A stretch of DNA of 64,000 nt from Actinomyces graevenitzii C83. Its GTDB lineage: Bacteria; Actinomycetota; Actinomycetes; Actinomycetales; Actinomycetaceae. The notes below the pieces were generated by a model. It saw only the letters and a list, made by a program, of their open reading frames with translations. It was not told the DNA's origin and made no database searches. Location of the stretch: the NCBI RefSeq assembly GCF_000239695.1, contig NZ_JH470338.1, positions 461,958 to 525,957 on the forward strand, read 5' to 3'. The position numbers and the translations under genes are program-made. Of this stretch, positions 33,302-41,575 are shown piece after piece (the stretch's first letter is position 1; each line of letters starts with the position of its first letter).

Positions 33302-34948
33302 GTGACTACCTCCGATGAAGACCTCCTGCAAAGCGCTTTAGCTGCCCAGCAACGCTCAACAGCTAACGCTGACCCTGACTATCCGCTAGTACACCTGACA
33401 GCTCCAGTAGGACGTCTAAATGACCCCAATGGTTTGTTGGTCGATGAAGACACCTACCACGCTTTCTTCCAGTACACCCCCGAGCACCCGCGTCGCCTGG
33501 TCTACTGGGGCCACGCCACCAGTAACGACCTGTTGCACTGGACCCACCACACCCCGGCCATCGTGCCAAACTCTCCCTACGACCGTAACGGCGCCTACTC
33601 AGGCGGAGCGATTATTCTCGACGCCGACGAGCTAAGCTGGGTTGACCCTGCTGTTGCCCACACCTACGTTCTGCACTACACCGGTAATCTCAAAGACGCT
33701 GTCACCGGTGAACGTGACGCCACTCAGGACGCCGTCGTCTCTGATGACCTAATCAACTTCACCAAGCTAGCCGACAACCCGGTTGTACGCCGTCAACCCG
33801 AAGGCTACACCGCCCACTGGCGTGACCCTCAAGTGTGGCGTGACGCCGAAGGCTACCGCATGCTGCTGGGCACCCAGCGTGAAAACGAAACTGGCACCGC
33901 CCTGCTTTACCGCAGTGAGGATCTACGCCACTGGCAGCTCGAAGGTGAACTAGAAATCCCCGGTTTCTCTGACACCATCGCCACCGGTTACATGTGGGAA
34001 TGCCCTAACCTGATGCGCCTGCGTGACGAGGCCGATGGCCAATACTATGACGTGCTCATTATCTGCCCTCAGGGCATGAAGCCAGGCGTTGAAGGCTTCG
34101 AAAATGTCTTCCCGTGCATCTACCTGGTTGGTCACCTGCGCGGCACTCGCCTAGAAGATACCGGCGGGCGCTTTGCTGAAGTTGACCGTGGCTTTGAGTT
34201 CTACGCCCCGCAGGTATTTGCTCACCGCCGCGAGCAGGCCCCCGACGGCAAGGCCCTACTGATGGCTTGGGCAGGAAACGCGGGGGAGGACGATCAGCCT
34301 TCAATCCACTCGGGCAACTGGGTGCACACCATGTCTATGGTGCGCGAACTGAGCCTACGCGCAGGCAAACTGATTCAGCGTCCCCTGCCGGTGCTTGAGG
34401 ATGTACCCAACCAACGCTCAACCCAGGCTGAATCTGCTGCTTGGGAAAAATCTGCCACCACCTATGATTCTGCTCTTGAAGGTGAGGCCGCAGGTCAGGC
34501 ATTAGCTAGCGCATTAAACCTAGAGCAAACCCATGCTGCTCTGGCGAATTCACGTTCCTGGCGTTTACGGGCAACCGTAAATCTAAGCCAAGAAGTATTA
34601 ATTCGTATTGGCGGCGAAAACAGCCACGTGGATATTACTTTAGGGCGTAATTACCTTGAAGTAGACCGCTCTACTAGTGCTTACCCCCATGGTGGTCGCC
34701 GCCGCGTCAGCCTACCTGAGCAGGTCGAACGCAGCATCGAATTGATCCACGACCGCTCTATTACGGAGCTATTCGTAGATGAGGGCGAATTAGCATTCAC
34801 GTTACGCTCCTTCTTACCAACTACTGCCTGCGGCTTTAGCGTTTTCGTAAAGGGAACTGACGCATTTGGTAACAAGGTTCTAACTGATGTTAGCAACCAG
34901 GGCGAAAACGGCGTCATTTCGGGCATTACCTATATGAAAAACGATTGA
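33302..34948 (+). CDS. scrB: Sucrose-6-phosphate hydrolase / beta-fructosidase (GH32)
   Basis: 548 residues. GH32 five-blade propeller with the nucleophile motif GRLNDPNGLL (Asp of NDPN), HWRDPQVW (RDP transition-state motif) and MWECPNLMRL (acid/base Glu in ECP); a C-terminal beta-sandwich follows from about residue 400. It splits phosphorylated sucrose delivered by the PTS into glucose-6-phosphate and fructose in the cytoplasm; no signal peptide is present. Pairing with a sucrose-type EII, as in Corynebacterium glutamicum scrB/ptsS, supports this substrate. GTG start appears leaderless. Confidence 0.88.
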   Translation: MTTSDEDLLQSALAAQQRSTANADPDYPLVHLTAPVGRLNDPNGLLVDEDTYHAFFQYTPEHPRRLVYWGHATSNDLLHWTHHTPAIVPNSPYDRNGAYSGGAIILDADELSWVDPAVAHTYVLHYTGNLKDAVTGERDATQDAVVSDDLINFTKLADNPVVRRQPEGYTAHWRDPQVWRDAEGYRMLLGTQRENETGTALLYRSEDLRHWQLEGELEIPGFSDTIATGYMWECPNLMRLRDEADGQYYDVLIICPQGMKPGVEGFENVFPCIYLVGHLRGTRLEDTGGRFAEVDRGFEFYAPQVFAHRREQAPDGKALLMAWAGNAGEDDQPSIHSGNWVHTMSMVRELSLRAGKLIQRPLPVLEDVPNQRSTQAESAAWEKSATTYDSALEGEAAGQALASALNLEQTHAALANSRSWRLRATVNLSQEVLIRIGGENSHVDITLGRNYLEVDRSTSAYPHGGRRRVSLPEQVERSIELIHDRSITELFVDEGELAFTLRSFLPTTACGFSVFVKGTDAFGNKVLTDVSNQGENGVISGITYMKND

Positions 34949-34973
34949 CATATAACGTCATATCAGCCAGTAT

Positions 34974-35016
34974 TGAGGGGTTGAGTTTGGTGTACCTCAC
35001 TAAACTCAACCCCTCA
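34974..35016. promoter_or_regulatory. Large perfect inverted repeat between scrB and the PTS gene
   Basis: TGAGGGGTTGAGTTT (34974-34988) and AAACTCAACCCCTCA (35002-35016), 15-bp arms, with GTG/CAC allowing extension into the loop. It ends 28 nt before the PTS start. No U run follows, so it may stabilise mRNA ends, act as partial terminator or be a binding site. Confidence 0.6.
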
Positions 35017-35044
35017 GTGTTGAGACCTTATGAAAGGAAAACCA

Positions 35045-36994
35045 GTGGCGATGGATCACGCCAAGGTAGCCTCTGAGGTATTGGACGCGCTTGGCGGCGC
35101 GGACAATATCAATGCGGCTGCACACTGCGCTACCCGCCTGCGTCTAGTAATTAATGACGACGGCAAAATCAACCAGAAAGCCCTGGACGACAACCCGGCC
35201 CTAAAGGGTACCTTCAAGGCTGGCGGCATGTTCCAGATCATCGTAGGCCCCGGTGACGTGGACGTAGTTTACGACCACCTAATTAAAGATGGGGGAGTGC
35301 GCGAGGTCTCTAAGGATGAGGCTAAGTCTGAAGCTGAAGCTGGTGGAAACATTTTCTCCCGCTTCATCAAGACTATTGCGGACATCTTCGTCCCCGTGTT
35401 GCCGGCCCTAATCGCCGGTGGTTTGCTCATGGCGCTGAACAATGTGCTCACCGCCAAGGGTCTGATTTATGAAGGCGAAGGAATCGTTGACCACTTCAAG
35501 TGGCTCAAGGACTATGCCTCGCTAATCAACATGCTCTCTGCTGCCCCCTTCGCCTTCTTGCCGGTACTGATTGGTTTCTCGGCAGTTAAGCGCTTTGGCG
35601 GTAACGTCTACCTAGGTGCCGCCATGGGTGCGGCCATGATCTCCAGCTCGCTAACCAGCGCCTACGACCTGAGCCAGGCCCGCATCGACGGCAAGGTGCA
35701 GTACTGGCACATGTTTGGTCTGAACGTAGAGCAGGCCGGCTACCAGGCCATGGTTATCCCCGTGCTGGTGGTGGCTTGGATCCTGGCTTGGACTGAGAAG
35801 CAGTTCCACAAGGTCTTCAAGGGCACCGCAGACTTCCTGCTTACCCCGCTACTGACCATCTTGATCGTTGGTTTCCTTACCTTCATAGTGGTTGGCCCCA
35901 TTACCCGTGAAATCTCTGATGGTCTAACTGATGGCATCGTTTGGGTATACGAACACGCCGGCCCGTTTGGTGGTTTTGTCTTTGGTCTGTTCTACTCGCC
36001 GATCGTGGTCACCGGTTTGCACCAGTCCTTCCCGGCTGTAGAAATCCCGCTCATCTCTGGCGCAAAGCCCGCTGGTGACTTCATCTTCCCGATCGCCTCT
36101 ATGGCTAACGTAGCCCAGGGTGCTGCTGCTCTGGCCGTTTTCTTCACTACTCGCGACCAGAAGATGAAGGGCATGTCTGGTGCTTCGGCCGCCTCGGCCC
36201 TGTTCGGTATCACCGAACCGGCTATCTTCGGTGTTAACCTGCGTCTGCGCTGGCCCTTCTTCATCGCTATGGGTGCTTCCGCCGTTGGCGCCACCTTGGT
36301 ATCGCTGTTTGATGTACGCGCCCTGTCGCTGGGTGCTGCTGGTTTCGTTGGTTTCGTATCTATCCGCACCAACGACATTCCCGTGTACGTGGCTATTGAG
36401 GCCATCACCTTCCTGGTGGGCTTCATTGCTGCCTTCTTCTACGGCAAGACCCGTGGCAACCAGGGTGCTGGTGAAACTGTAGATGAGGCTCCGGCTGTGG
36501 CCATCCCTGAGGAAGCTGCCACCGACTTCTCGATCGTTTCCCCGCTTAAGGGCGAGGTTGTGCCCCTCAACGAGGTTAAGGACGCCACCTTCGCTAAGGG
36601 TATTCTCGGCGACGGCGTAGCTATTGCCCCCGCCGGTGGGGTAGTGGTTTCCCCGATCGACGGCGAAGTTAAGGTAGCTTTCCCCACCGGACACGCTTAC
36701 GGTCTGGTTTCCGCCTCTGGTGTGGAGATCTTGATCCACATTGGTATGGACACCGTTGAGCTCAAGGGTGAGGGCTTCAAGCCGCTAGTTAAGACTGGCG
36801 ACAAGGTCCGCAAGGGCCAGCCGCTGGTTGAGGTGGACTGGGATCTGCTCAAGTCCAAGGGCTATGAGATCGTCACCCCGGTGGTGGTTTCTAACGGAGC
36901 CAAGTTTGCCGGTATCAACGACAAAGCCTCCGGGAAGATTGCCACCGGTGATCCTCTCTACACTGTTGCTCCGGCCCCTGCGCCGGTAGCCTGA
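35045..36994 (+). CDS. ptsS: PTS sucrose-type permease, fused EIIBCA
   Basis: 649 residues. Start set at GTG 35045 because AAAGGA lies 6 nt upstream; ATG 35030 overlaps that site. EIIB domain (about 1-85) with phosphorylated Cys in NAAAHCATRLRL; EIIC (about 105-460) with 10 or so helices (VPVLPALIAGGLLMALNN, FGITEPAIFGV); linker; EIIA (about 490-645) with the phospho-His in EILIHIGMDTVEL. The B-C-A order is that of the beta-glucoside/sucrose/trehalose group. It imports and phosphorylates the sugar at the membrane, using HPr-phosphate. Context with the GH32 hydrolase and a LacI regulator points to sucrose. Confidence 0.9.
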   Translation: MAMDHAKVASEVLDALGGADNINAAAHCATRLRLVINDDGKINQKALDDNPALKGTFKAGGMFQIIVGPGDVDVVYDHLIKDGGVREVSKDEAKSEAEAGGNIFSRFIKTIADIFVPVLPALIAGGLLMALNNVLTAKGLIYEGEGIVDHFKWLKDYASLINMLSAAPFAFLPVLIGFSAVKRFGGNVYLGAAMGAAMISSSLTSAYDLSQARIDGKVQYWHMFGLNVEQAGYQAMVIPVLVVAWILAWTEKQFHKVFKGTADFLLTPLLTILIVGFLTFIVVGPITREISDGLTDGIVWVYEHAGPFGGFVFGLFYSPIVVTGLHQSFPAVEIPLISGAKPAGDFIFPIASMANVAQGAAALAVFFTTRDQKMKGMSGASAASALFGITEPAIFGVNLRLRWPFFIAMGASAVGATLVSLFDVRALSLGAAGFVGFVSIRTNDIPVYVAIEAITFLVGFIAAFFYGKTRGNQGAGETVDEAPAVAIPEEAATDFSIVSPLKGEVVPLNEVKDATFAKGILGDGVAIAPAGGVVVSPIDGEVKVAFPTGHAYGLVSASGVEILIHIGMDTVELKGEGFKPLVKTGDKVRKGQPLVEVDWDLLKSKGYEIVTPVVVSNGAKFAGINDKASGKIATGDPLYTVAPAPAPVA

Positions 36995-37007
36995 TCAGCT
37001 ACTAACT

Positions 37008-37051
37008 AGCTGGGGGCCCTAACCGATAAGGTTAGGGCCCCCAGCTTTTTT
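37008..37051. terminator. Strong terminator after PTS gene
   Basis: AGCTGGGGGCCCTAACC / GGTTAGGGCCCCCAGCT 17-bp perfect stem followed by TTTTTT. Confidence 0.95.
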
Positions 37052-37095
37052 GGTGTAGCGCCAGTTTTTTCAATCAGGCTAGCAACGGCAAAGTT

Positions 37096-38097
37096 TTAAA
37101 CGGTCCGGCCGCGATAGAGTTTAACTGGTAGCTCGATGATGTCTGCTGGGAACTGGTCGCGTTGCAGATCAAGGCAATCTACCTGTTCAACTAAAAGCTC
37201 CACCGCGTGCTGGGCCATTTGGTTGATGGGTTGGATTACAGTGGACAGCCAAGGCATAGCCTGACGCATGGCGAAGGTGCCATCAAAACCGATCACTTTG
37301 AAGTCATCAGGAATCTCAAAGCCATGCTGCAGCGCCCACTCATAGGCGGTGGCCGCACGTAAATCATCGGTAGCAAAAACTGAGTCAACTTCCGGGTGAG
37401 TATCTAACTCACGGCGGATAGTTTCTGTCAGCACCCGCTGAGGCGTATTGAAACTGACCGTCATTACTAGCGGCTCAATACCGGCCTGCTCAAGCACGTG
37501 GCGGTAGCCTTTTTCACGCAAATTATGCGGCCCCATCCTGGAGGTTAGTAGAGCAGGACGGCGAGCCCCACGATCTAGCAGCAGCTGGGTGGCCTGCCGG
37601 GCGCCGTCGTAGTTATCGCATCGCACAATTGGAATGCTGGGGTGCAGGTTGCGGTCAATGGAGACCACCGGCAAATCCAGCGTCGAGTAGTCACATACGT
37701 TTTCGTTGTGAGCGCTAGAGATAATGCCATCTACATGCTGGCCTAGTAAAAGATCTAGGTATTCTTTTTCCCGCTCTGGTTTGCCCAGGCTGTTGCACAC
37801 CAGCATCCGATAATCACGTTTAGCTAGTGCATTTTCTACAGCCACTGCCAGCTCGCCAAAAAACGGCATAGCCAGGGTAGGGATTATTAACCCCACGGTC
37901 TGGGTGGCTTTACCACGCAGCGTCCTAGCCGTGTGGTTAGTCAGGTATCCCAGCTCAGTGACAGCTTCGTCGATTCGCTCTTGCATAGCTCGAGACACGT
38001 AGCCGCGCCCATTTAAAGCACGCGAGACAGTGGTGGGAGAGACCCCAGCACGACTAGCTACATCAGCAAGCGTAGGTTTACGTTCGGAGCTAGACAT
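37096..38097 (-). CDS. LacI-family transcriptional regulator of the sucrose locus
   Basis: 333 residues. Helix-turn-helix TLADVASRAGVSPTTVSRAL (residues about 8-27) with the LacI hinge YVSRAMQERIDEAV following, then a periplasmic-binding-protein-like effector domain (VGLIIPTLAMPFFGELA, SIDRNLHPSIPIVRCDN, IGFDGTFAMRQAMP). Convergent to ptsS and next to scrB, so it most likely represses the sucrose genes until sucrose or a sugar phosphate binds. ATG 38097 has AGAAGG about 6 nt upstream. A palindrome at 38131-38147 could be its own operator. Confidence 0.88.
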   Translation of the reverse strand: MSSSERKPTLADVASRAGVSPTTVSRALNGRGYVSRAMQERIDEAVTELGYLTNHTARTLRGKATQTVGLIIPTLAMPFFGELAVAVENALAKRDYRMLVCNSLGKPEREKEYLDLLLGQHVDGIISSAHNENVCDYSTLDLPVVSIDRNLHPSIPIVRCDNYDGARQATQLLLDRGARRPALLTSRMGPHNLREKGYRHVLEQAGIEPLVMTVSFNTPQRVLTETIRRELDTHPEVDSVFATDDLRAATAYEWALQHGFEIPDDFKVIGFDGTFAMRQAMPWLSTVIQPINQMAQHAVELLVEQVDCLDLQRDQFPADIIELPVKLYRGRTV

Positions 38098-38130
38098 GGC
38101 AACCTTCTATGGTTTTAAATCCGTACCCTA

Positions 38131-38147
38131 TTAAGTGTAGCGCTTAA
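38131..38147. promoter_or_regulatory. Palindromic LacI-type operator candidate
   Basis: TTAAGTGTAGCGCTTAA has TTAAG/CTTAA arms and an AGCGCT core, the kind of central-CG palindrome recognised by LacI-family proteins, 34 nt upstream of the lacI-type start. No matching site is obvious before scrB, which leaves it tentative. Confidence 0.4.
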
Positions 38148-38438
38148 AAAGCGTTTGCGCAGGTCAGAGCCAGTTTGATTAGCTGAACGTATAGATCGTT
38201 TAGGTATTACTTATAAACCAAACAGAGCCATAGAACGCAAAACAGGTCACTAAAATCAGAAGGAGGACATATACCTTATGTCAAAATCGGGGGAGTAGTC
38301 CTAGTGGAAGCCACTAAAAGCTAAGGCTCACTTCCAGGCCAGGGTATGGCCGCCAGCATTGCTTTCAGGTCAGTTTCAATTCAGGATGTGGCTGTCAGTA
38401 TTTTGCCTCCAGGTCAGTTTCAATCCAGATCATGGCTA
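38148..38438. other. Gene-free interval with imperfect repeats between lacI-type and SGNH genes
   Basis: No long frame. It holds a perfect AGGAGG ribosome-binding motif at 38261-38266 followed by ATG 38278 and only six codons, and, at 38335-38438, three imperfect direct units beginning CAGG(C/T)CAG; units two and three share CAGGTCAGTTTCAAT and start 44 bp apart (38366, 38410). The last unit runs up to the SGNH stop codon. Confidence 0.55.
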
Positions 38439-39074
38439 TTAGCGCGCTAATTTAGCTAGGAAATCGAGCATGGCCTGGCTCATTAGAGCGTGTCCTAGGG
38501 TGGCTGGATGCATTGAATCAATAGCTAGCCGAGCCGGCTCAGCACTGGTGGCGATAGCGTCGGTCAAGCAATCAGTGAAGATTAGATCCAGCTGACTGCA
38601 AGCCTGGGCAATCATGGTGTTAACGGCGTTGAAGCGTGAGCCGTTAAGGGTGGGGAAATAGGGGCAGACCACCACGCTGGCATGACTGCAAGTGCGCAAG
38701 AATTCCAGATCAGCCCAGATAGCTTTACGAACCTGAGCAGCGTGGCTAGGTAAAAAGGCGGCGTCGTTTAAACCAAGACTTACAAAAATTACCTGGGACT
38801 GAAGTCTTACAGCGGCTTTAAGTAGCTCAGTATTGGCCACGGCAGGTGCGCGAGTGCCGTCAGGAAGCGCTGGGCCACGTCGGGCAAAGAAACCTAAGCC
38901 GTCGATACCTAGATTTATTTCGCGCCAGCCCAGTGCTTGGCACAGCAAACTAGTCCAGCGCTGAGTTGGTTTTTCTATAGCTTGCCAGCCGGTGGTTACA
39001 GAGTCGCCAATGAATAGCGCTGCAGGGAAGGGCTGTGCGTTAGGGATTACAGCTTGATCCCAGTTTGAATCCAT
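38439..39074 (-). CDS. SGNH/GDSL-family hydrolase
   Basis: 211 residues. Block I GDSVTTGW (Ser about 25), block II Gly in NLGIDGLGFF, block III GLNDAAF (Asn of GxND), block V DSMHPATLGH (catalytic Asp and His). No signal peptide, so cytoplasmic. SGNH enzymes cleave esters of lipids, sugars or peptidoglycan; the substrate is not evident. ATG 39074 has TAAGCT exactly 6 nt upstream (39081-39086) and no ribosome-binding site, indicating a leaderless mRNA. Divergent from the GNAT gene at 39210. Confidence 0.85.
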   Translation of the reverse strand: MDSNWDQAVIPNAQPFPAALFIGDSVTTGWQAIEKPTQRWTSLLCQALGWREINLGIDGLGFFARRGPALPDGTRAPAVANTELLKAAVRLQSQVIFVSLGLNDAAFLPSHAAQVRKAIWADLEFLRTCSHASVVVCPYFPTLNGSRFNAVNTMIAQACSQLDLIFTDCLTDAIATSAEPARLAIDSMHPATLGHALMSQAMLDFLAKLAR

Positions 39075-39080
39075 AGCTAA

Positions 39081-39086
39081 AGCTTA
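39081..39086 (-). promoter_or_regulatory. -10 element of leaderless promoter (SGNH hydrolase)
   Basis: TAAGCT on the minus strand, 6 nt (TTAGCT) before ATG 39074. Confidence 0.6.
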
Positions 39087-39197
39087 CGCAGCAAGCAGCT
39101 ATTTGCGACGCATTGAGGCGTACAGGGACAGACTAGGGAAGACCTCTTCCAGCAAAAATGACATAATGTACATTATCGGCGTTTGCGATAGGGGCGT

Positions 39198-39203
39198 TAT
39201 TAT
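39198..39203 (+). promoter_or_regulatory. -10 element of leaderless promoter (GNAT)
   Basis: TATTAT, 6 nt (CTGCTT) before ATG 39210; no ribosome binding site intervenes. Confidence 0.65.
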
Positions 39204-39209
39204 CTGCTT

Positions 39210-39698
39210 ATGATCATCCGTAAAGCCACATACGCTGATGCTATCGCTATGAGTCAGATCCGCAATGAAGCTGCACGCACTGGCATCGCCCTTTGGACTA
39301 GCCACCAAATTTTGCCCGGCGATGCTTCCGCCTGGCTAAAACCAGCGCTAGAACGCGGCACTGCCGTGGTGGCCGTTGACGAGCATGATCAGGTGCTTGG
39401 CTACGCTACCGCTGAGCAATGGCGAGCTTATGAAGCCTATGAACACAGCGTAGAAAACTCGATTTATATCCGCACCTCTGCGCGCGGCCAGGGCTTGGGC
39501 AAACAGCTCCTAGCTGCTCTCCTAGCTGCCAGCAAAGCTGTTGGAGACAAGCTGATGATGGCTTTTATTGAGTCTGGAAACATTGCTTCCGTTGAACTGC
39601 ATTCACAAGCCGGTTTTAAGCTCGAATGCGTTATTCCACGTGCTGGCACCAAATTTGGCCAAGATTTGGACCTAACCATTATGAGCTGCCACCTCTAA
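39210..39698 (+). CDS. GNAT N-acetyltransferase, phosphinothricin acetyltransferase-like
   Basis: 162 residues. IIRKATYADAIAMSQIRNEA at the start and the acetyl-CoA site IRTSARGQGLGKQLL (about 88-102) followed by ASVELHSQAGFKLECVIPRA match the Pat/MnaT type, which acetylates phosphinothricin, methionine derivatives or similar amino compounds. The substrate is not determined by sequence. Transcribed alone from a leaderless promoter; hairpin at 39819-39859 follows. Confidence 0.85.
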   Translation: MIIRKATYADAIAMSQIRNEAARTGIALWTSHQILPGDASAWLKPALERGTAVVAVDEHDQVLGYATAEQWRAYEAYEHSVENSIYIRTSARGQGLGKQLLAALLAASKAVGDKLMMAFIESGNIASVELHSQAGFKLECVIPRAGTKFGQDLDLTIMSCHL

Positions 39699-39818
39699 GT
39701 AAAGCTGGCCTTAGAAAACTAGCCTGAGTGACATTGTCTAGTAACTTGCACGCTCAAGGCTTTACCGGCCAATTCCACTTAGCAGCTTGACTTAGTGGCT
39801 CTACTCTCTAGATAAATG

Positions 39819-39859
39819 ACATAAGGTGTGCAAGCGCATCTCACTTACACACCTTATGT
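39819..39859. terminator. Terminator candidate between GNAT and pfkA
   Basis: ACATAAGGTGTG (39819-39830) and CACACCTTATGT (39848-39859), a 12-bp perfect stem with a 17-nt loop, between converging genes. Modest T content after the stem on both sides. Confidence 0.55.
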
Positions 39860-39895
39860 ATTGTATCTACAGGATTTGCAGATAATTAGTAACGT

Positions 39896-41017
39896 CTAGT
39901 CACCCAGAGCGGTGCCAACTTCACGGGCGGCACGGATCCACTCGTGGTTGGTGGGCACATACTTAACCTTGCCGGCCACATCCTTAAGCGGAACCAGCTG
40001 AGTGCCGTGACTGCGATCTGCCACCGTAACTCCAAAGCGTCCAGCTTCAATAGCAGCCGCGCCGGCGCTACCAAGACGCGTAGCTAGCAGACGGTCAGCC
40101 CCACAGGGCACACCGCCGCGCTGCACATAACCCAAGATCGACACGCGCGCCTCCAGTCCGGTGGCATGTTCTAGCTGCTCAGCTAGGGTGAAGATATTGG
40201 CACGCTGAGCGGCCTCTAGTTCCTTAACGTGTTGCTTAGCGCGAGCCTTATTCTCCGGTGAAGAAGCATCCTTAACGATTGAACGCAAAGTTTCCAACTC
40301 GGCTGCAGTCTGGGTGCTCATAGCGCCCTCGGCCACGGCAATAACAGAGAAGGTGGAGCCATGGGCACGACGACGGTTAATCTTTTCAACAATCGCATCC
40401 ACGCTGTAGGGGATTTCGGGAAGCAAAATAACGTCCGCTCCCCCAGCGATACCCGCCCCCAAAGCCAACCAGCCAGCTCGGTGCCCCATGATTTCAGTAA
40501 GAATAATGCGGTGGTGCGAGTGCGCCGTCGAGTGCAAACGGTCCAAAGCCTCAGTGGCGATCTCCAAAGCAGTAGCAAAACCGAAGGAAGAGTCAGTCTG
40601 GACAATGTCATTGTCGATAGTTTTCGGCAGGTGGATTACGTTTAGCCCCGCTTCCATCAGGCGCCGCGCATTCTTTGCGGTACCTCCGCCACCTAGCATT
40701 ACCAGGGCATCTAGTCGGTTGTCGTTATAGGTCTGTACGGCGGTGGGGATCATGTCACGTACTTGGCCATCGACATTCATACGGTGTACCTTGTCGCGGC
40801 TGGTGCCCAAAATAGTGCCACCAACAGTAAGAATGCCAGATAGGGCCTTGGCATCTAGCTCTACGGAGCGGTTTTCTACCAAACCACGTAGGCCATCTTT
40901 GAAACCAATCAGCTCCCAACCGTAGTTACCAATGGCAGACTTGCCAAACCCTCGAATTGCAGCGTTCAAGCCGGGTGCGTCGCCACCGGCTGTAAGGATA
41001 CCAATGCGCTTTGCCAT
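39896..41017 (-). CDS. pfkA: 6-phosphofructokinase
   Basis: 373 residues. GILTAGGDAPGLNAAIRG at the N-terminus, the nucleotide-site motif GGGGTAKNARRL, the catalytic PKTIDNDIVQTDSSFGFATA, the substrate motif EIMGHRAGWLALG and PEIPYS. The GGxGT form, rather than GGEDT, fits ATP rather than pyrophosphate as donor, in the group III-type enzymes of actinobacteria. Phosphorylates fructose-6-phosphate in glycolysis. CATACT lies 7 nt before ATG 41017, so the transcript may be leaderless. Confidence 0.92.
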   Translation of the reverse strand: MAKRIGILTAGGDAPGLNAAIRGFGKSAIGNYGWELIGFKDGLRGLVENRSVELDAKALSGILTVGGTILGTSRDKVHRMNVDGQVRDMIPTAVQTYNDNRLDALVMLGGGGTAKNARRLMEAGLNVIHLPKTIDNDIVQTDSSFGFATALEIATEALDRLHSTAHSHHRIILTEIMGHRAGWLALGAGIAGGADVILLPEIPYSVDAIVEKINRRRAHGSTFSVIAVAEGAMSTQTAAELETLRSIVKDASSPENKARAKQHVKELEAAQRANIFTLAEQLEHATGLEARVSILGYVQRGGVPCGADRLLATRLGSAGAAAIEAGRFGVTVADRSHGTQLVPLKDVAGKVKYVPTNHEWIRAAREVGTALGD

Positions 41018-41072
41018 AGCTACAAGTATGGTGCATAGCGGTAGCCAGTCCCAAGAGCTAAAACAAAATTGG

Positions 41073-41078
41073 TAGAAT
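41073..41078 (+). promoter_or_regulatory. -10 element for rbpA
   Basis: TAGAAT about 80 nt before the rbpA start; unlike the leaderless genes this one leaves a 5' untranslated region and a ribosome binding site (AGGAG). The -35 is not obvious. Confidence 0.4.
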
Positions 41079-41156
41079 AGGAAAGGTTTTTGGAATAAGT
41101 CTGCGCCACCAGCGGTTGTAACTTGGCGTAGATATACCCACTTTTAGGAGTTATAG

Positions 41157-41510
41157 ATGGCGGATCGCGCGCTACGAGGTATGACCATTGGTTCTAAGTC
41201 AATGGAATCTGAAGACAATGTAGAGTTCGCCGCCCACCAGAACATTACGTTCGTGTGCGATTTGGGGCACGTAACCGTTATCCCCATGGCCATTGAGGCT
41301 GATATTCCTCCCACCTGGGAATGCTCCGAGTGTGGCAACCAGGCCCTGCTGCGTGGCGGCGATGAGCCTGAGGCTGAAGAGCCCAAGAAGACTCCGCGTA
41401 CCCACTGGGACATGCTGCTTGAGCGCCGCACTGAGGAAGAGCTCAAAGAACTGCTAAACGAGCGCCTAGAGATGCTGCGTAGCGGCGAAAGCTACCGTCA
41501 GTCCTTCTGA
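41157..41510 (+). CDS. rbpA: RNA polymerase-binding protein RbpA
   Basis: 117 residues. N-terminal tail, zinc-ribbon-like core domain (FVCDLGHVTVIPMAIEADIP to WECSECGNQALL), basic linker and sigma-interacting domain at the C-terminus (THWDMLLERRTEEELKELLNERL). RbpA binds the principal sigma factor and stabilises open complexes; it is found only in actinobacteria, which supports the taxonomic call. AGGAG about 8 nt upstream of ATG 41157. The core has CxxC and one further Cys, so metal binding may be partial. Confidence 0.95.
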   Translation: MADRALRGMTIGSKSMESEDNVEFAAHQNITFVCDLGHVTVIPMAIEADIPPTWECSECGNQALLRGGDEPEAEEPKKTPRTHWDMLLERRTEEELKELLNERLEMLRSGESYRQSF

Positions 41511-41523
41511 GACAAACACCTAT

Positions 41524-41565
41524 AAAAAGGTTGCTGCCAGCCTAAAGCTGACAGCAACCTTTTTT
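41524..41565. terminator. Bidirectional terminator after rbpA
   Basis: AAAAAGGTTGCTG-C-CAGC ... GCTG-A-CAGCAACCTTTTTT, strong stem with A run before and T run after, shared with the converging ppm1 gene. Confidence 0.95.
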
Positions 41566-41575
41566 GCGTTTTGCT

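Noticed and set aside
35924..36739. 271-codon antisense frame within the PTS gene
   Set aside because: Hydrophilic, no domain, and the plus strand encodes an unmistakable EIIBCA.
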